A program made the position numbers and the translations under genes. DNA of 55,293 bases from Streptomyces viridosporus. Its GTDB lineage: Bacteria > Actinomycetota > Actinomycetes > Streptomycetales > Streptomycetaceae. Location: NCBI RefSeq assembly GCF_002078235.1, contig NZ_MSGP01000117.1:1-55293 (forward strand), written 5' to 3'. Positions 1 to 8,814 of the stretch are shown here, in pieces (the stretch's first letter is position 1; every line of letters begins with the position of its first letter). Below the pieces are notes generated by a model. The model did no database searches. It saw only the letters and a program-made list of their open reading frames with translations, and was not told where the DNA came from.

Positions 1-124
1 GCCCACCGGCTCGGCTGGTCCGTCTGACGACGCCGTCATCAGGCCCGAGCTCGGGCCAGCCACTACCGCCGACAAGCCGCGGATCAGACATGAAGATCAC
101 AATCTACGGCTGGGGTATCAGGCA

Positions 125-137
125 GTGTTTGAGATGT
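125..137 (+). repeat. Left copy of 13-bp inverted repeat (IS5-type end)
   Basis: The 13 bases GTGTTTGAGATGT here are the exact reverse complement of 1728-1740, directly after the decayed IS5-family transposase. They look like insertion-sequence ends. The DUF1707 gene and the transposase both lie between the two copies. The left copy may belong to a second, deleted IS. Confidence 0.5.
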
Positions 138-173
138 GCAGTCCCAGTCCGCTCAGTCCGTCGGCTGCTTATC

Positions 174-800
174 ATGGTGGCCATGACTGCCCAGCCGCCG
201 AAGCCCTCTCCGCGCCCTGCTCCGCCGGGAGAGCTCCGCGCCTCTCACGACGACCGGGAAGCAGTGGTGGAGCAGCTGCGCGATGCGGCAGCCGAGGGGC
301 GAATCGACCTCGATGAGCTGGATTCGCGCCTGGAGCAGGCGCTGAAGTCCAAGACCTACGCCGAGTTGGCCGTCCTGACCGCCGACTTGCCGAGGATCAA
401 TTCCGCTGAGGATCTGCCGCCGCTGGTGCTCAAGGGCGGCATGTACGGCGCGTCTCGAGGCCCCGGGCGCTGGGATGTTCCCGGGCGCGTGATCGCTCGC
501 GGAGGCTTGGGGGGTGTGAAGGTCGACTTCACCCGGGCCGAGTGCCGCCTCACGGAGGTCGCGGTGGAGGCGTACGGGGAGACAGCCGGTGTCACGATCG
601 TCATCCCCGAGGGCTGGGCCGCGGACACCAGCGGCATGGATCCCGGCGTCGGCGGCCTGAGGGACAAGACCACTCCCGACCGGCTTCCGGGAACTCCGCT
701 GATCCGGCTCACCGGCTCCGGCGGCATGGCGGGAGTGGTCATCCGCCACCCCAACCTCTGGGAACGGCGCAAGCTGCACAGCAACCCGACGCAGGGCTAG
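174..800 (+). CDS. DUF1707 SHOCT-like domain protein
   Basis: The protein has about 209 residues from the ATG at 174 (a second ATG lies at 183). The Pro-rich start is followed by the DUF1707 signature, RASHDDREAVVEQLRDA and then GRIDLDELDSRLEQAL, and a C-terminal half of beta-type sequence with several Gly-rich turns. DUF1707 domains are small actinobacterial modules often fused to membrane or beta-sheet regions; function is unknown. An upstream in-frame ATG at 90 exists, but the peptide between 90 and 174 is unlike the family and crosses an IS-end-like repeat (125-137), so I prefer the internal start. No transmembrane helix is visible. It stands alone, with an IS5 remnant beginning right after its stop. 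Confidence 0.8.
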   Translation: MVAMTAQPPKPSPRPAPPGELRASHDDREAVVEQLRDAAAEGRIDLDELDSRLEQALKSKTYAELAVLTADLPRINSAEDLPPLVLKGGMYGASRGPGRWDVPGRVIARGGLGGVKVDFTRAECRLTEVAVEAYGETAGVTIVIPEGWAADTSGMDPGVGGLRDKTTPDRLPGTPLIRLTGSGGMAGVVIRHPNLWERRKLHSNPTQG

Positions 801-857
801 GGCGTGTTGCGAAAGTGGATCTTGGTCGTAAATGATCACGTCCTGTGGGGTGTGGTG

Positions 858-1727
858 ACCTGACGAACGGCCAGTGGGCCCGGTTGGAGCCGTTGCTGCT
901 GAGAGGCGTCAAGTCGGGCCGCCCACCAATGTGAACGCGGCGACAGCTGGTAGACGGCATACGGTGGCGGACCCGGACCGGCGCCCCATGGCGCGATGTG
1001 ACGGAACGCTACGGTCCCTGAGATCTGGTCTACGACCTGTTCCGGCGCTGGCAGCGGGAAGGCACTTGGGATCGGATCGTCACCCGGCTCCAGGCCGAGG
1101 CGGCCGCGAAGGGCCTGATCACCTGGGGCGTGAACGTCGACTCCACCGTCTACCGGGCCCACCAGCATGCCGCCGGGGCGAGGAAAAAGAGGGCTGCTGA
1201 TCCGGACCGGGCGACTCCCGGCGGCCTGGAGGCCGAGCCGGACGACCACGTGCTGGTCACTCGCGCGGCGGCCTGACCACCAAGATTCACCTGGCCGTCG
1301 ACGTCTCGTTTCACGTCCTGGTCGCCGCGGTCACCGCTGGACAGCGGGCCGATGCCCCGGTGTTCACCGAGGCCATGGACCGCATCAGTGTTCCGCGGAT
1401 TGGTGGCGGACATTCGCGCACCCGGCCTGCTCATGTCCTGGCCGACCGCACGTACTCCTCCCGCCGGATCCGCCAGTACCTGCGTCGCCGGCAGATCCCG
1501 CACACCATTCCGGAGAAGCGCGACCAGGCCTGGCACCGCCTTCGCAGGGGTTCGACCGGCGGCCGCCCGCCCGGCTTCGACCGTGAGTGATACAAGGCCA
1601 GGCACAAAGTCGAATGCCGGATTGGGCTCCTCGAACAGGCCAGAGGAGTCGCGACGCGCTACGAAAAACTCGCCGTCCGCTACAAAGTTACCGTCCAACT
1701 CGCCCTGGTACGCCAGGCGTTGTAACG
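858..1727 (+). pseudogene. Decayed IS5-family transposase
   Basis: Joining all three forward frames gives a recognisable IS5/IS427-type transposase. It runs from DLTNGQWARLEPLL at the start, through WRTRTGAPWRDVTERYG and VDSTVYRAHQHAAGA (first Asp), GLTTKIHLAVD and LADRTYSS (second Asp), to KARHKVECRIG near the end (Glu). The reading is broken by in-frame stops near 930, 1020 and 1588 and by a frame change near 1255. The gene cannot make transposase. The left end of the element is probably the GGCGTGTTGCGAAAG stretch just after the DUF1707 stop, and the right end lies near 1740. Confidence 0.85.
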
Positions 1728-1740
1728 ACATCTCAAACAC
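1728..1740 (-). repeat. Right copy of 13-bp inverted repeat (IS5-type end)
   Basis: ACATCTCAAACAC is the reverse complement of 125-137 and lies immediately after the last transposase codons, where the right terminal repeat of the element is expected. Confidence 0.55.
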
Positions 1741-1768
1741 GGTCTAAATCGCCTCTCCGCCCACGCCA

Positions 1769-1807
1769 CAAGCCCGCCCCGGCCGCCGGTCGGCCGGAGC
1801 GGGCTTG
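1769..1807. terminator. Strong GC-rich hairpin
   Basis: A 17-bp stem (CAAGCCCGCCCCGGCCG paired with its near-perfect complement, one mismatch) closes a short loop. There is no clear U-run. It lies just outside the IS5 remnant and could terminate transcription from either side. Confidence 0.5.
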
Positions 1808-1896
1808 CGTTCTCGCGTGCTGAGGGTTGCCCGGCTCGGGCTCGTCTTCCGCGCGGTGGACACCGCCCACCACCGCCAGCCTTTCGGGAGTCCGCC

Positions 1897-2185
1897 GTGT
1901 TCCACGTTCCGCCGCAGTATGCCGCCGCCCTCGAGCGGGCCGAGGCCGCCCTCGCGGCCCGCTTTCCCTACCACGTCCCCGGCGTGCGGGACGGATGGCG
2001 CATCCTGATCCTCTCGGAGAGGCCGATCGTGGTGGGTGACCTGAAGGAGAAGATCGACGCCGACCCCCGAGCAGGAAGCCAAGCGCATCGAACTCGCGCA
2101 GGCGCTGGCCGCCGCCGGTCTGGCCGTGACCCTTCCCCCGGACGCGTACAGGGGGCTCTTCGCCGAGATCCCCGCCGACCACACC
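1897..2185 (+). pseudogene. Frameshifted small hypothetical protein
   Basis: The first frame reads MFHVPPQYAAALERAEAAL and continues through FPYHVPGVRDGWRILIL to about 2060. The sense then moves to another forward frame that reads EQEAKRIELAQALAAAGL and DAYRGLFAEIPADH. The two halves join naturally if one base is gained or lost near 2065, so this is a single broken gene. I do not recognise the family. At about 2186 the reading frame runs straight into an IS630 transposase tail, so the original 3' end seems to have been replaced. Confidence 0.45.
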
Positions 2186-2350
2186 AGTCCCCGCTACACC
2201 GTGCAGACCCGGGCTCCACACGCCTACCTGCGCCGGCGCAACGCCCACGCCCGCCACCGCGACGTCCTGGCCGCCGAACGCAAGGAACGCGCCCGCATCC
2301 GCAGCGAGAAAGGCATCCGCTGGGGTGGGCGGCCGTTGAAGGCGGCGTAA
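2186..2350 (+). pseudogene. IS630-type transposase C-terminal tail
   Basis: The reading frame YLRRRNAHARHRDVLAAER and RIRSEKGIRWGGRPLK matches the C-terminal tail of Streptomyces IS630-like transposases. The same tail, nearly identical in DNA, occurs on the minus strand at 31732-31990. Everything upstream of the tail (helix-turn-helix and DDE core) is missing here. Confidence 0.65.
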
Positions 2351-2479
2351 CCAGCCGCGAGCGGTGATCTCTGCGGGCTCATTGATTCCGAGCCCGGTCA
2401 AGGCGCTCCCGTCAGCCGTTCCAAAGTGGCTGCTGCTACCAGGGCTCCCCTGCGGAGGGGGCGAGGTCCGCCTCCCCAT

Positions 2480-2782
2480 ACCATTTCGGCTCACGCCCGT
2501 TGACGAAGAGGGCTCTCCCGGAAGGACGGCACTGATCGTCTCCTCCTGGAATTCTTCATCGGTGAGCAGTCTGCGCAGGAACTCCGCCATTCCGAAGGAG
2601 TGGACCTGGAAGTGGGGGTTCGTGTGCCGCCCGCACACGAGCACGGGCCCCAGGTCGGGATCGTCGCCCGTGGTCAGCCGGCAATAGATGTCTGCGCCAC
2701 TGGTGTCGCCCGGGCCAGAGTGGAGTCCGGGTCCACGTCGAGGGCCGCCCTGCCGCCCGGCGAACCATCCGGGTCGGAGCAC
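2480..2782 (-). pseudogene. Fragment of an unknown protein, possibly SUKH-like
   Basis: The minus strand reads DDPDLGPVLVCGRHTNPHF and FGMAEFLRRLLTDEEF, which looks like genuine protein and resembles C-terminal parts of some SMI1/KNR4 (SUKH) proteins. The open frame continues to 1733, but beyond about 2480 it becomes a low-complexity shadow of other genes. The true end and the N-terminus are not clear, so I treat it as a fragment. Confidence 0.3.
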
Positions 2783-2851
2783 TAGCGATCGCTACTCGGG
2801 GATCTGGGTAAACTGCTGGCAGCTGGGTCCTCGCCGGGCAAAGATACAGCC

Positions 2852-3496
2852 ATGCGCTATGCCAACACCGACCCCGAGCTGATGGATCTGGTCCGACGAT
2901 TCGTCACGCCCGGCCGGCGGTACCTGCGGCTGGGGGGAAGCTCGCTGCGGTTGAGCGGGCCTGAGCGCGACCTGTTCGTGGAGGAGCTGGTCCAGGCTGC
3001 CGGGGAGATCACTCCCGCTGAGCTCAACATCCTTTTCGAAGGCGGTTGGCGAGAGCGTAAGACTGCCTCCTGGCTGGTTGCTGTAGCCGGCAGGACCGAG
3101 TTCCGCAGCCGCATCGGCGAACTCCTGCTGGCCAGCGGAGGCCCCTACGGCGGGGCCTACTGCATCACTCTTGCCACCTTCGGCACCAGCGCGGACGCCG
3201 ACCTGGTCTGCAGGTACCTTGATCGCTACTTGCCTCAACCCGACCTCGTCTACGACCAGACCTTTGCTCTCAGCACACTGCTTCACCTCGATGCCGTCCT
3301 TGGGGCCGAACGAGCATCCCCATACCTTGCTGCCGGTGGCCTGTGGCAGCAGTGGACCGGTGCCACGCCGAACATGGTGCGGGATCCGCAGGAGTACCGG
3401 CAGGTCGTGGCCCAACTCTGTTCCTTCGCCGGCGAGTGCGCTGAACTCTTTGCCAGAATGGGTTCTGGCACAACTTCCGTGCAACGGCCACTGTGA
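2852..3496 (+). CDS. DUF6000 family protein
   Basis: This 214-residue soluble protein reads like DUF6000, a family of unknown function common in Streptomyces. Hallmarks are ELLLASGGPYGGAYCITLA in the middle, the acidic FGTSADADLVCRYLDRYLP segment, and the YDQTFALSTLLHLD motif. No signal peptide or membrane helix is seen. The ATG at 2852 has no strong ribosome-binding site but fits the conserved N-terminus. An ISL3 remnant lies downstream, so it is not obviously in an operon. Confidence 0.65.
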   Translation: MRYANTDPELMDLVRRFVTPGRRYLRLGGSSLRLSGPERDLFVEELVQAAGEITPAELNILFEGGWRERKTASWLVAVAGRTEFRSRIGELLLASGGPYGGAYCITLATFGTSADADLVCRYLDRYLPQPDLVYDQTFALSTLLHLDAVLGAERASPYLAAGGLWQQWTGATPNMVRDPQEYRQVVAQLCSFAGECAELFARMGSGTTSVQRPL

Positions 3497-3580
3497 GTGA
3501 CGGCTGAGTACTCCCGGGCGCCTTCGGAGTCACCCGAAAATGAGCCGTGGTCAAGGTGGTTGGCCTGACAGTTCGGGGCC

Positions 3581-3838
3581 GTGGAAGAGGTCGTGCTCCG
3601 TCTGGAGGAGTTGTTGTTCCCGTCGATCGCGGACGTCGCGGTGTTGTCGGTGGACGCGGGTATCGAGATCGTGCGCGTCGACGCGCAGTGCACCACGGCT
3701 GGCGCCACCTGTCCGGAATGCGGAGCCTGGTCGCCCCGGGTCCATAGCTCCTGCCTGCGGTTTCCCGCGGACGCTCCGAGCGCCGAGCGGAGCGCGGTAC
3801 TCCATTTCCGGGTCCGGGGGTCGCGGTGGACCGGATGA
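3581..3838 (+). pseudogene. ISL3-family transposase N-terminal remnant
   Basis: Starting with a GTG, the frame reads VVLRLEELLFPSIADVAVL, VRVDAQCTTAGATCPECG and FRVRGSRW. This is the N-terminus of ISL3 transposases with their Cys-x-x-Cys zinc-binding pair. A stop follows after 85 residues. The usual next segment (remaining zinc ligands and the DDE domain) is absent, so only the first fifth of the gene remains. Confidence 0.7.
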
Positions 3839-3840
3839 GC

Positions 3841-4498
3841 CGGCGGCTGCGGCCGGGGACCTGCGCGCCTCCGCTGGCGGGTGGATCACCGTCCGTCCCG
3901 GCCGTGGGGTTCGGTCTGTGCCTCACGGATGGACGGGGCCGTGGCGGCGTTTACGACAGTGCGGTGGCCGTGCGAGTGTCCTGCGTCCAAGCTCCGGTAT
4001 CGCGCATGGACCTCGAGTCGGCCGGTGTGGATCCGTCAAGGGCAGATCGAGCTGCGTGACGACTGTGCCGGGGCGGCCCTGTGCCGGATGGATCCCGCTC
4101 CGGGCGGTTCCGCCGGTTTCCGGTTCCGACCGTCGCGGAGCGTCTGGTGCGTCGGCGCCGCCGACCCTACTGTAGCCGGGGGAGCCGAGGCCGTCCGGGA
4201 GCCCTGCGCGGACACTGCCGACCAGTACTTCGTCGTCCGGGCGGACTGAGTGGTCAGCCGTGCAGTGAGCGGTGGACGGCGACCGCCCCGGGGAGTGCAG
4301 AGGGATGCTGCCCGTTCCGATGTGGCCGTGGATGCCGAGGAGCCGGTCACCGGACGGCGCCGTCGGGGCGAGCGCGTTCGCGGGAGGGGATGCCGCCGTG
4401 GACCGGTCGCAGTCTCGGCCGGGGCGTGGAGTCCTGTCGAACGCGGTGCCATCCGAGCGGATATCCGTACCCGTCCCTACGAACGAGAGGGCAGCGTC
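3841..4498. other. Gene-poor stretch between ISL3 remnant and P450
   Basis: About 660 bases in which open frames on both strands give Arg/Pro-rich, low-complexity peptides with no recognisable motif. The last bases hold the ribosome-binding site (GAGAGGG) of the P450 gene. I see no gene. Confidence 0.5.
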
Positions 4499-5695
4499 AT
4501 GGACATCATCGATCTCGCCGCACTGGGCGAGTCCTTCACCCGCGACCCTTACCCCGTGTACGCCGGATTGCGGGCCCGGGGCGCGGTGCACCGCATCCGG
4601 ATACCGGAAGGGGGAGCGGAAGCCTGGCTGGTTGTCGGATACGAGGCCGGGCGTGCCGCACTCGCCGACCCCGGGCTCTCGAAGGACTGGGGCAAGGCAT
4701 CTCCCTCCCTGCCGCTGGGCTCCGTCTCCTCCGGCCCGCACATGCTCAGGGCCGACCCTCCGGACCACACGCGGCTGCGCAAACTGGTCGCCCGGGAGTT
4801 CACCGCGCGCCGGGTGCAGGAACTCGCCCCGCGCATCCAGGAGACCGCCGACGTGCTGCTGGACCGGATGCTCGTCGCCCCCGGTGGGCGCGCCGACCTT
4901 GTCGAGGCGCTGTCCTTCCCGTTGCCGATATCCGTGATCTGTGAACTCCTCGGCGTACCGGACCTGGACCGTGAGTCCTTCAGGACCTGGTCGAACGATG
5001 CTCTCGGTGCCACCGATCCCGAAGAGCGCACGGCCGCGGCGAGTTCGATGGCGCGGTACATGGCGGACCTGGTGGAGGGCAAGCGGAAACGGCCCGGCGA
5101 CGACCTCTTGAGTGCGCTGATCCACGACTCCGACGAGGACGGCGACCGGCTGTCTGGGGAGGAACTCCTGGGTATGGCCTGGCTGCTACTCGTGGCCGGC
5201 CATGAGACCACCGTGAACCTCATCTCCAACGGCGTCCTCGCCCTGCTCACCCACCCGCGTCAACTGGCCGCCCTGCGCGAGGACCTCTCCCTGACCGACG
5301 CCGCGGTCGAAGAGATGCTCCGCTACGAGGGTCCTGTGGAGACCCCCACGTTCCGCTTCACCACCGGGCCGGTGACGATCGGTGACACGGTCATTCCCGG
5401 GGGCGGTGAACTCGTTCTGATCGCGATGGCCGACGCCAACCGCGACCCCGCCCGCTTTCCCGTCCCCGACCGCTTCGACATTTTCCGTGATGCCCGCGGC
5501 CATGTGGCGTTCGGCCATGGCATCCACCACTGCCTGGGAGCCCCACTGGCTCGCTTGGAGGCGCGGATCGCCGTCAGGACGCTGCTGGAACGCTGCCCTA
5601 ACCTGACCTTGGACATCCACCCAGCGGCGATCACCTGGCGGCCGGGGATGATGATCCGCGGTCCGCGCAGCCTGCCCGTGCGTTTCAGCGGGTAG
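4499..5695 (+). CDS. Cytochrome P450 (CYP107-like)
   Basis: This is a soluble bacterial class I P450 of 398 residues that would oxidise a small substrate using ferredoxin and ferredoxin reductase. Three signatures are present: the I-helix oxygen-binding motif LLLVAGHETTVNL, the K-helix ExxR in EEMLRYEG, and the heme loop FGHGIHHCLGAPLAR with the proximal Cys. The frame is open further upstream, but the ATG at 4499 follows GAGAGGG by eight bases and matches the family start. No ferredoxin gene is adjacent. It lies 35-50 kb from the PKS/NRPS genes with IS remnants between, so a role in that cluster is doubtful. Substrate unknown. Confidence 0.9.
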   Translation: MDIIDLAALGESFTRDPYPVYAGLRARGAVHRIRIPEGGAEAWLVVGYEAGRAALADPGLSKDWGKASPSLPLGSVSSGPHMLRADPPDHTRLRKLVAREFTARRVQELAPRIQETADVLLDRMLVAPGGRADLVEALSFPLPISVICELLGVPDLDRESFRTWSNDALGATDPEERTAAASSMARYMADLVEGKRKRPGDDLLSALIHDSDEDGDRLSGEELLGMAWLLLVAGHETTVNLISNGVLALLTHPRQLAALREDLSLTDAAVEEMLRYEGPVETPTFRFTTGPVTIGDTVIPGGGELVLIAMADANRDPARFPVPDRFDIFRDARGHVAFGHGIHHCLGAPLARLEARIAVRTLLERCPNLTLDIHPAAITWRPGMMIRGPRSLPVRFSG

Positions 5696-6397
5696 GTCGA
5701 CGGCGCAGGCGGACCGTCCGGGTCCGCCGGAGGCCTCTGTTGCCTTTGCAGGGCTGCGCGACGGAACCTTCGGCGTCCGGGTCCGAAACCTGTCGGCCGT
5801 CCGGTCGAAGGCCGGGACGACTGGACGGCGGTGGGTCCTTTGCAGCCGGCATGCCGCAGGGGCGGCTGGTGCCGGGGACGGCCGGTGTCGGAGCCGCTTC
5901 TGCTCGCCGGTCTCGGCAGCGACTGTTCACGGCTCCGGGAGGCGCCGTGGCTGCGCCGTGTTCGATGTTCACGAGAAGCGACGGCGTCTCAGTGCCGTCC
6001 GGCGGGTGGAGGTGTCACCGGGTGGGAGAAAGCGGGGTGGGCGGTCCGGCCGCGGCGGGACGGCATCCGGCTGGGGGCGAGACGCTCGAGCGGCGTGCAC
6101 CTGCGGTGGGTACGCGTCGCCCGCGCGCATGTTTTGGTGCTGCGGGTAGTCGGGCGGGTCCAGCAGGTACAGGGGTTGCTTCGGCGGTGGCGTGCTGGGG
6201 CGGGAGCCAGGAGCCAGGAGCCGGGAGCCGGGAGCGCCGTTTTGCCGGCGGTGCGCGCGAATGGGAGACGGGGACGGCTCCCGGTTCCGGGTGTCGCCCG
6301 GCAAGTCGGCGGAAGTCGTCCTGGCTGTGTCTTGCCTGCTGCGACTGGGGTAGAGTGGATCTTGAGCATGCCGCCGGGTTCGCCGGTGGTGGGCTGT
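5696..6397. other. Gene-poor stretch upstream of tRNA
   Basis: About 700 bases without a convincing gene; the forward frames are Gly/Arg-rich and lack any family signal. It contains a five-unit heptamer repeat (6203-6237) and, at 6351-6356, a TAGAGT that could be the -10 box of the tRNA promoter. Confidence 0.5.
6203..6237. repeat. Tandem heptamer repeat GGAGCCN
   Basis: Five consecutive 7-base units: two GGAGCCA, two GGAGCCG and a degenerate GGAGCGC. Short tandem repeats like this arise by slippage. It is in a non-coding stretch. Confidence 0.7.
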
Positions 6398-6470
6398 GCG
6401 TTGGTGGTCCAAGGAAAGACGCCCCGCTTCCTACGGGGAGATGCAGGTGCAAGGCCTGCCCGGCGCTCCA
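6398..6470 (+). tRNA. tRNA-Gly, anticodon TCC, CCA encoded
   Basis: The 73 bases fold by eye into a full cloverleaf. Acceptor GCGTTGG (6398-6404) pairs with CCGGCGC (6460-6466) in 7 of 7, counting two G-U pairs. TG follows at positions 8-9. A three-pair D stem GTC/GAC has a GG-containing loop. Anticodon stem CCCCG/CGGGG (6422-6426, 6434-6438) has loop CTTCCTA, giving anticodon TCC. T stem GCAGG/CCTGC has loop TGCAAGG. Discriminator T and genomic CCA end at 6470, and U73 is usual for bacterial tRNA-Gly. Odd points are T at position 37, where a purine is normal, and G instead of T in the T loop. A strong terminator follows 7 bases later. Confidence 0.75.
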
Positions 6471-6477
6471 TGAGGAG

Positions 6478-6516
6478 GACCCCCGGCCCTGAACAGCAGG
6501 GCCGGGGGTCTTTTTC
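6478..6516 (+). terminator. Intrinsic terminator of the tRNA gene
   Basis: A perfect 14-bp stem, GACCCCCGGCCCTG (6478-6491) with its complement at 6497-6510, encloses a five-base loop and is followed by a run of Ts. It lies 7 bases after the CCA end of the tRNA. Confidence 0.9.
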
Positions 6517-6774
6517 ATGTCCGCCCGCCGGGATGTTCGGCCGAAGTCGTCGCGGTGGATCCCCGTCGAGCGGGCCCGGTCGTTGAGGCCGGAGCCGCGC
6601 AGGTCGTGGACGGAGCCGCCGCTGCGGGTCACGCACACCCGCCGGCCGGAGCAGGTGCGCTTCTCAATGCAAGCGGGCGGTGCGGGCGGAGTTGCTGCGG
6701 GCCTGCGCTGCTGCAGAAACGCACCAGTGCGGATCCGTCATCTTCCGACGGGTGCCGGTGCCGGGCAGCCCGCC

Positions 6775-7002
6775 CTACCGGTTTCTCGTCAGGCGGGATC
6801 CTTCGGGCGTGCGGCGGTAGAGCACCGACCGGCCGGACCGGGCGCGGGTGACGAGGCCGGCCCGGTGCAGTACGCCGAGGTGGTACGAGACTGTGGCGAA
6901 GCTGAGGAAGTGACGTGCCGCTCGTTGCGTGGTGGAGGCCGGTTGCGTCAGAGCGGCGAGCAGTCCCGCACGGGTGGGACCGAACAGCCGGACCGTCTCG
7001 GC
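6775..7002 (-). pseudogene. C-terminal tail of ArsR-type regulator
   Basis: The last 75 residues of the frame read AETVRLFGPTRAGLLAAL, then FATVSYHLGVLHRAGLV and SGRSVLYRRTPEG. This is the winged-helix DNA-binding end of ArsR-type repressors that carry the HTH at the C-terminus. Nothing homologous precedes it; upstream the DNA belongs to a different gene fragment. It is therefore a 5'-truncated remnant. Confidence 0.7.
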
Positions 7003-7029
7003 GGAGGAGGCTGCCGGCGCGATGGCGCC

Positions 7030-7160
7030 GGTGTGGGGGTGTAGAAGACCGAGGCGCCCTGCTTGGTGCGCTGGGCTTGGCTCTTGGCCACGAGTCCTTC
7101 GAGCGCGACGCGGACGGCCTTGGTCCTGATGCCGCGCTCTCCGCTCGCTTCGGGAGTCAC
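7030..7160 (-). pseudogene. Duplicate fragment of the gene at 9127-9737
   Basis: The frame reads RTKAVRVALEGLVAKSQAQR and KQGASVFYTPTP, nearly identical to the C-terminal part of the protein at 9127-9737 (KGVRVALEGLVAKSQVQRT, KQGVSIFYT). Only this piece is present. It joins the ArsR tail on one side and overlaps the stop of the next hypothetical gene on the other, so it marks a recombination scar. Confidence 0.7.
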
Positions 7161-7690
7161 TGGGACGGTGTGAAGGGCGGGACGGACACCGTACCGTCCT
7201 CGCCCACGACGATCCGCTCGGCGAGCTGGGCCAGGACCTGAGAGGGAGACAGCCCCGCCCGGTAGGCCACCGTCTGGACCAGCCGACTGGGCGCGGCGGA
7301 CAACCGGACCTCCGCTCGCAGTTCATCCGCTCCCTCCCGCCCCTGTTCCTCGAAGTCATCCTGTGTCGCAAGCGCACCAGCAAGCCGTTCCTCACGCTCG
7401 CGAGCCCACACCGAGCCCTGAACATCCTGCTCCGGCTCGTACACGCTCCAACCGAGCGCAGTCATCAAATCCCTGACGCGCTGCCACTCGGCGTGTTTGG
7501 CCAACCAGATGACAGCCAACCGCTCCCGGTCCATCTCGAACGCGTAGAAGGAACCGTTCCCCCTCAACCGCTCCGCGGTCTCCCGCTCACGGACAGCGGC
7601 CTCCGCGACCTTCTCCGCAACGGCGGCGACATCCAGGCCACTCGCCTGACGCCGGACCTCATCCCGCGCCACGTCCTGAGCACTCCACAT
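7157..7690 (-). CDS. Hypothetical protein, helical
   Basis: The product has 177 residues from the ATG at 7690, which is preceded by AAGGGA at good distance. It starts MWSAQDVARDEVRRQASG, continues as a charged helical region with many Glu/Arg, and contains LAKHAEWQRVRDLMTALGW. The C-terminal segment AYRAGLSPSQVLAQLAERIV looks like a small helix-turn-helix. No membrane segment or enzyme motif is visible and I do not recognise the family. Its neighbours on both sides are remnants, so context says little. Confidence 0.6.
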   Translation of the reverse strand: MWSAQDVARDEVRRQASGLDVAAVAEKVAEAAVRERETAERLRGNGSFYAFEMDRERLAVIWLAKHAEWQRVRDLMTALGWSVYEPEQDVQGSVWAREREERLAGALATQDDFEEQGREGADELRAEVRLSAAPSRLVQTVAYRAGLSPSQVLAQLAERIVVGEDGTVSVPPFTPSQ

Positions 7691-7906
7691 GCGTTTTCCC
7701 TTTTCCGAAAAGCGCGGGCATCTGGACCCGCATCCGACAAATCCGTTAACGATCACTAGGTGAGCGAAGCGCTGACCTGGGAGTCTAGTGATCGTTTCAG
7801 GACTCGCGACTATGGTGCGGTGCGTCTCTGAGCTGGGGTTTTCGTGGAGCTGCGGTAGCTGGAGAGGTCTTGACGTGCAAGTTCAGTGATCGAGCCTTTT
7901 CCACCT

Positions 7907-8580
7907 TCACTCTGAGCTGGTCAGATGAAGGGTGAGGACGGCCTGCTCGACGAGGGCCCGGATCTTTACGTGGGACCGGCTCACCGCCTGCTGGCCTACG
8001 AAGAGGGCCTCCCACCGCCTCCAGCACGGGATGCGGACCGTGTTGGGGGCCCCCCGATAACCCTTTGTCGGCCCAGCACCGGAGGCCGGCCCCGACGGTG
8101 CCGTGGGCACGGGCCGCGCGGACGTCGTGGACGGCGCCGGGCAGGGCCGCAACAGCCGGCCGAAGGGATCCGCGACGACCTGCACGTTCATCCCGTGTCT
8201 CTTGTGTTCGCCGGAGCAGCACGGCCGGTCCGCGGCGATGCGGTCGATCGGCAGCAGCGTGCCGTCCAGGATCAGATACGCCTTCACCGAAGCGGCCCCC
8301 AACGCGTCGATGGGGCCGGGCGCGAGGGTGGCCAGGAGCTGGACAGTCTCGGTGACATGGCGGTAGGCCCTCGTGGCTGCGACGCCGAACCCGGTCGTGA
8401 TCTGGGCCTGTGTGTGCCCCACCCGCAGATGGGTGAGTGCCGGCAGGCCTGGCGGCCGGCGCTCAGGCGCCGCCAACGGGAACCGATCGCACGGTGGTGC
8501 CGCCACACCTGCTGCGTGAGGAAGCGGAGGGCAGAGCCGGGTACGTCGACGCGATGGGGTTTCCCCTGCTCGGGGGCACC
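7907..8580 (-). pseudogene. Decayed IS5-like (DDE_Tnp_4) transposase
   Basis: On the minus strand, one frame reads TETVQLLATLAPGPIDAL, AYLILDGTLLPIDRIAADR (first catalytic Asp) and KRHGMNVQVVADPFGRLL. A second frame continues AALPGAVHDVRAARAHG and ADKGL. The first frame returns for VGQQAVSRSHVKIRALVEQA near the 3' end. At least two frameshifts break it and the N-terminus is degenerate. It belongs to the IS5-related group common in Streptomyces. Confidence 0.8.
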
Positions 8581-8814
8581 TCCCAGCGGTAGCCGGGGGA
8601 GAAGCCGAGAGCTTGGGGAAGGTAGACAAGCATGTGAAGCCTCTCGTGGGGATGGCTCTCTTGGTCGAAAACCCGTCTACCAGGGACTTCACCACGTTGT
8701 CAGCACAACTGCCGAACTTCAGAGGCGGGTTGGAAAGGGGTCACTGTCTGCGCCCCGGCTTGTAGGGGAGCTGCCGGGGCATACGGGCTTCAACCGTCCG
8801 AGAGGAGCCTGCTC

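Noticed and set aside
3923..5125. Long minus-strand open frame opposite the P450 gene
   Set aside because: It is a GC-rich shadow of the P450 on the plus strand and shows no family motif.
4499..5695. P450 at 4.5 kb as part of the elfamycin-like cluster
   Set aside because: It is 29 kb from the nearest cluster gene with IS remnants and unrelated genes between, and two P450s already exist in the cluster.
6203..6237. Heptamer repeats as a CRISPR or iteron array
   Set aside because: Units are contiguous 7-mers without spacers and only five in number; no cas or rep gene is nearby.
5740..6492. Possible 250-residue protein before the tRNA
   Set aside because: Gly/Arg/Ser-rich without motif, no ribosome-binding site, and it runs through the tRNA and terminator.
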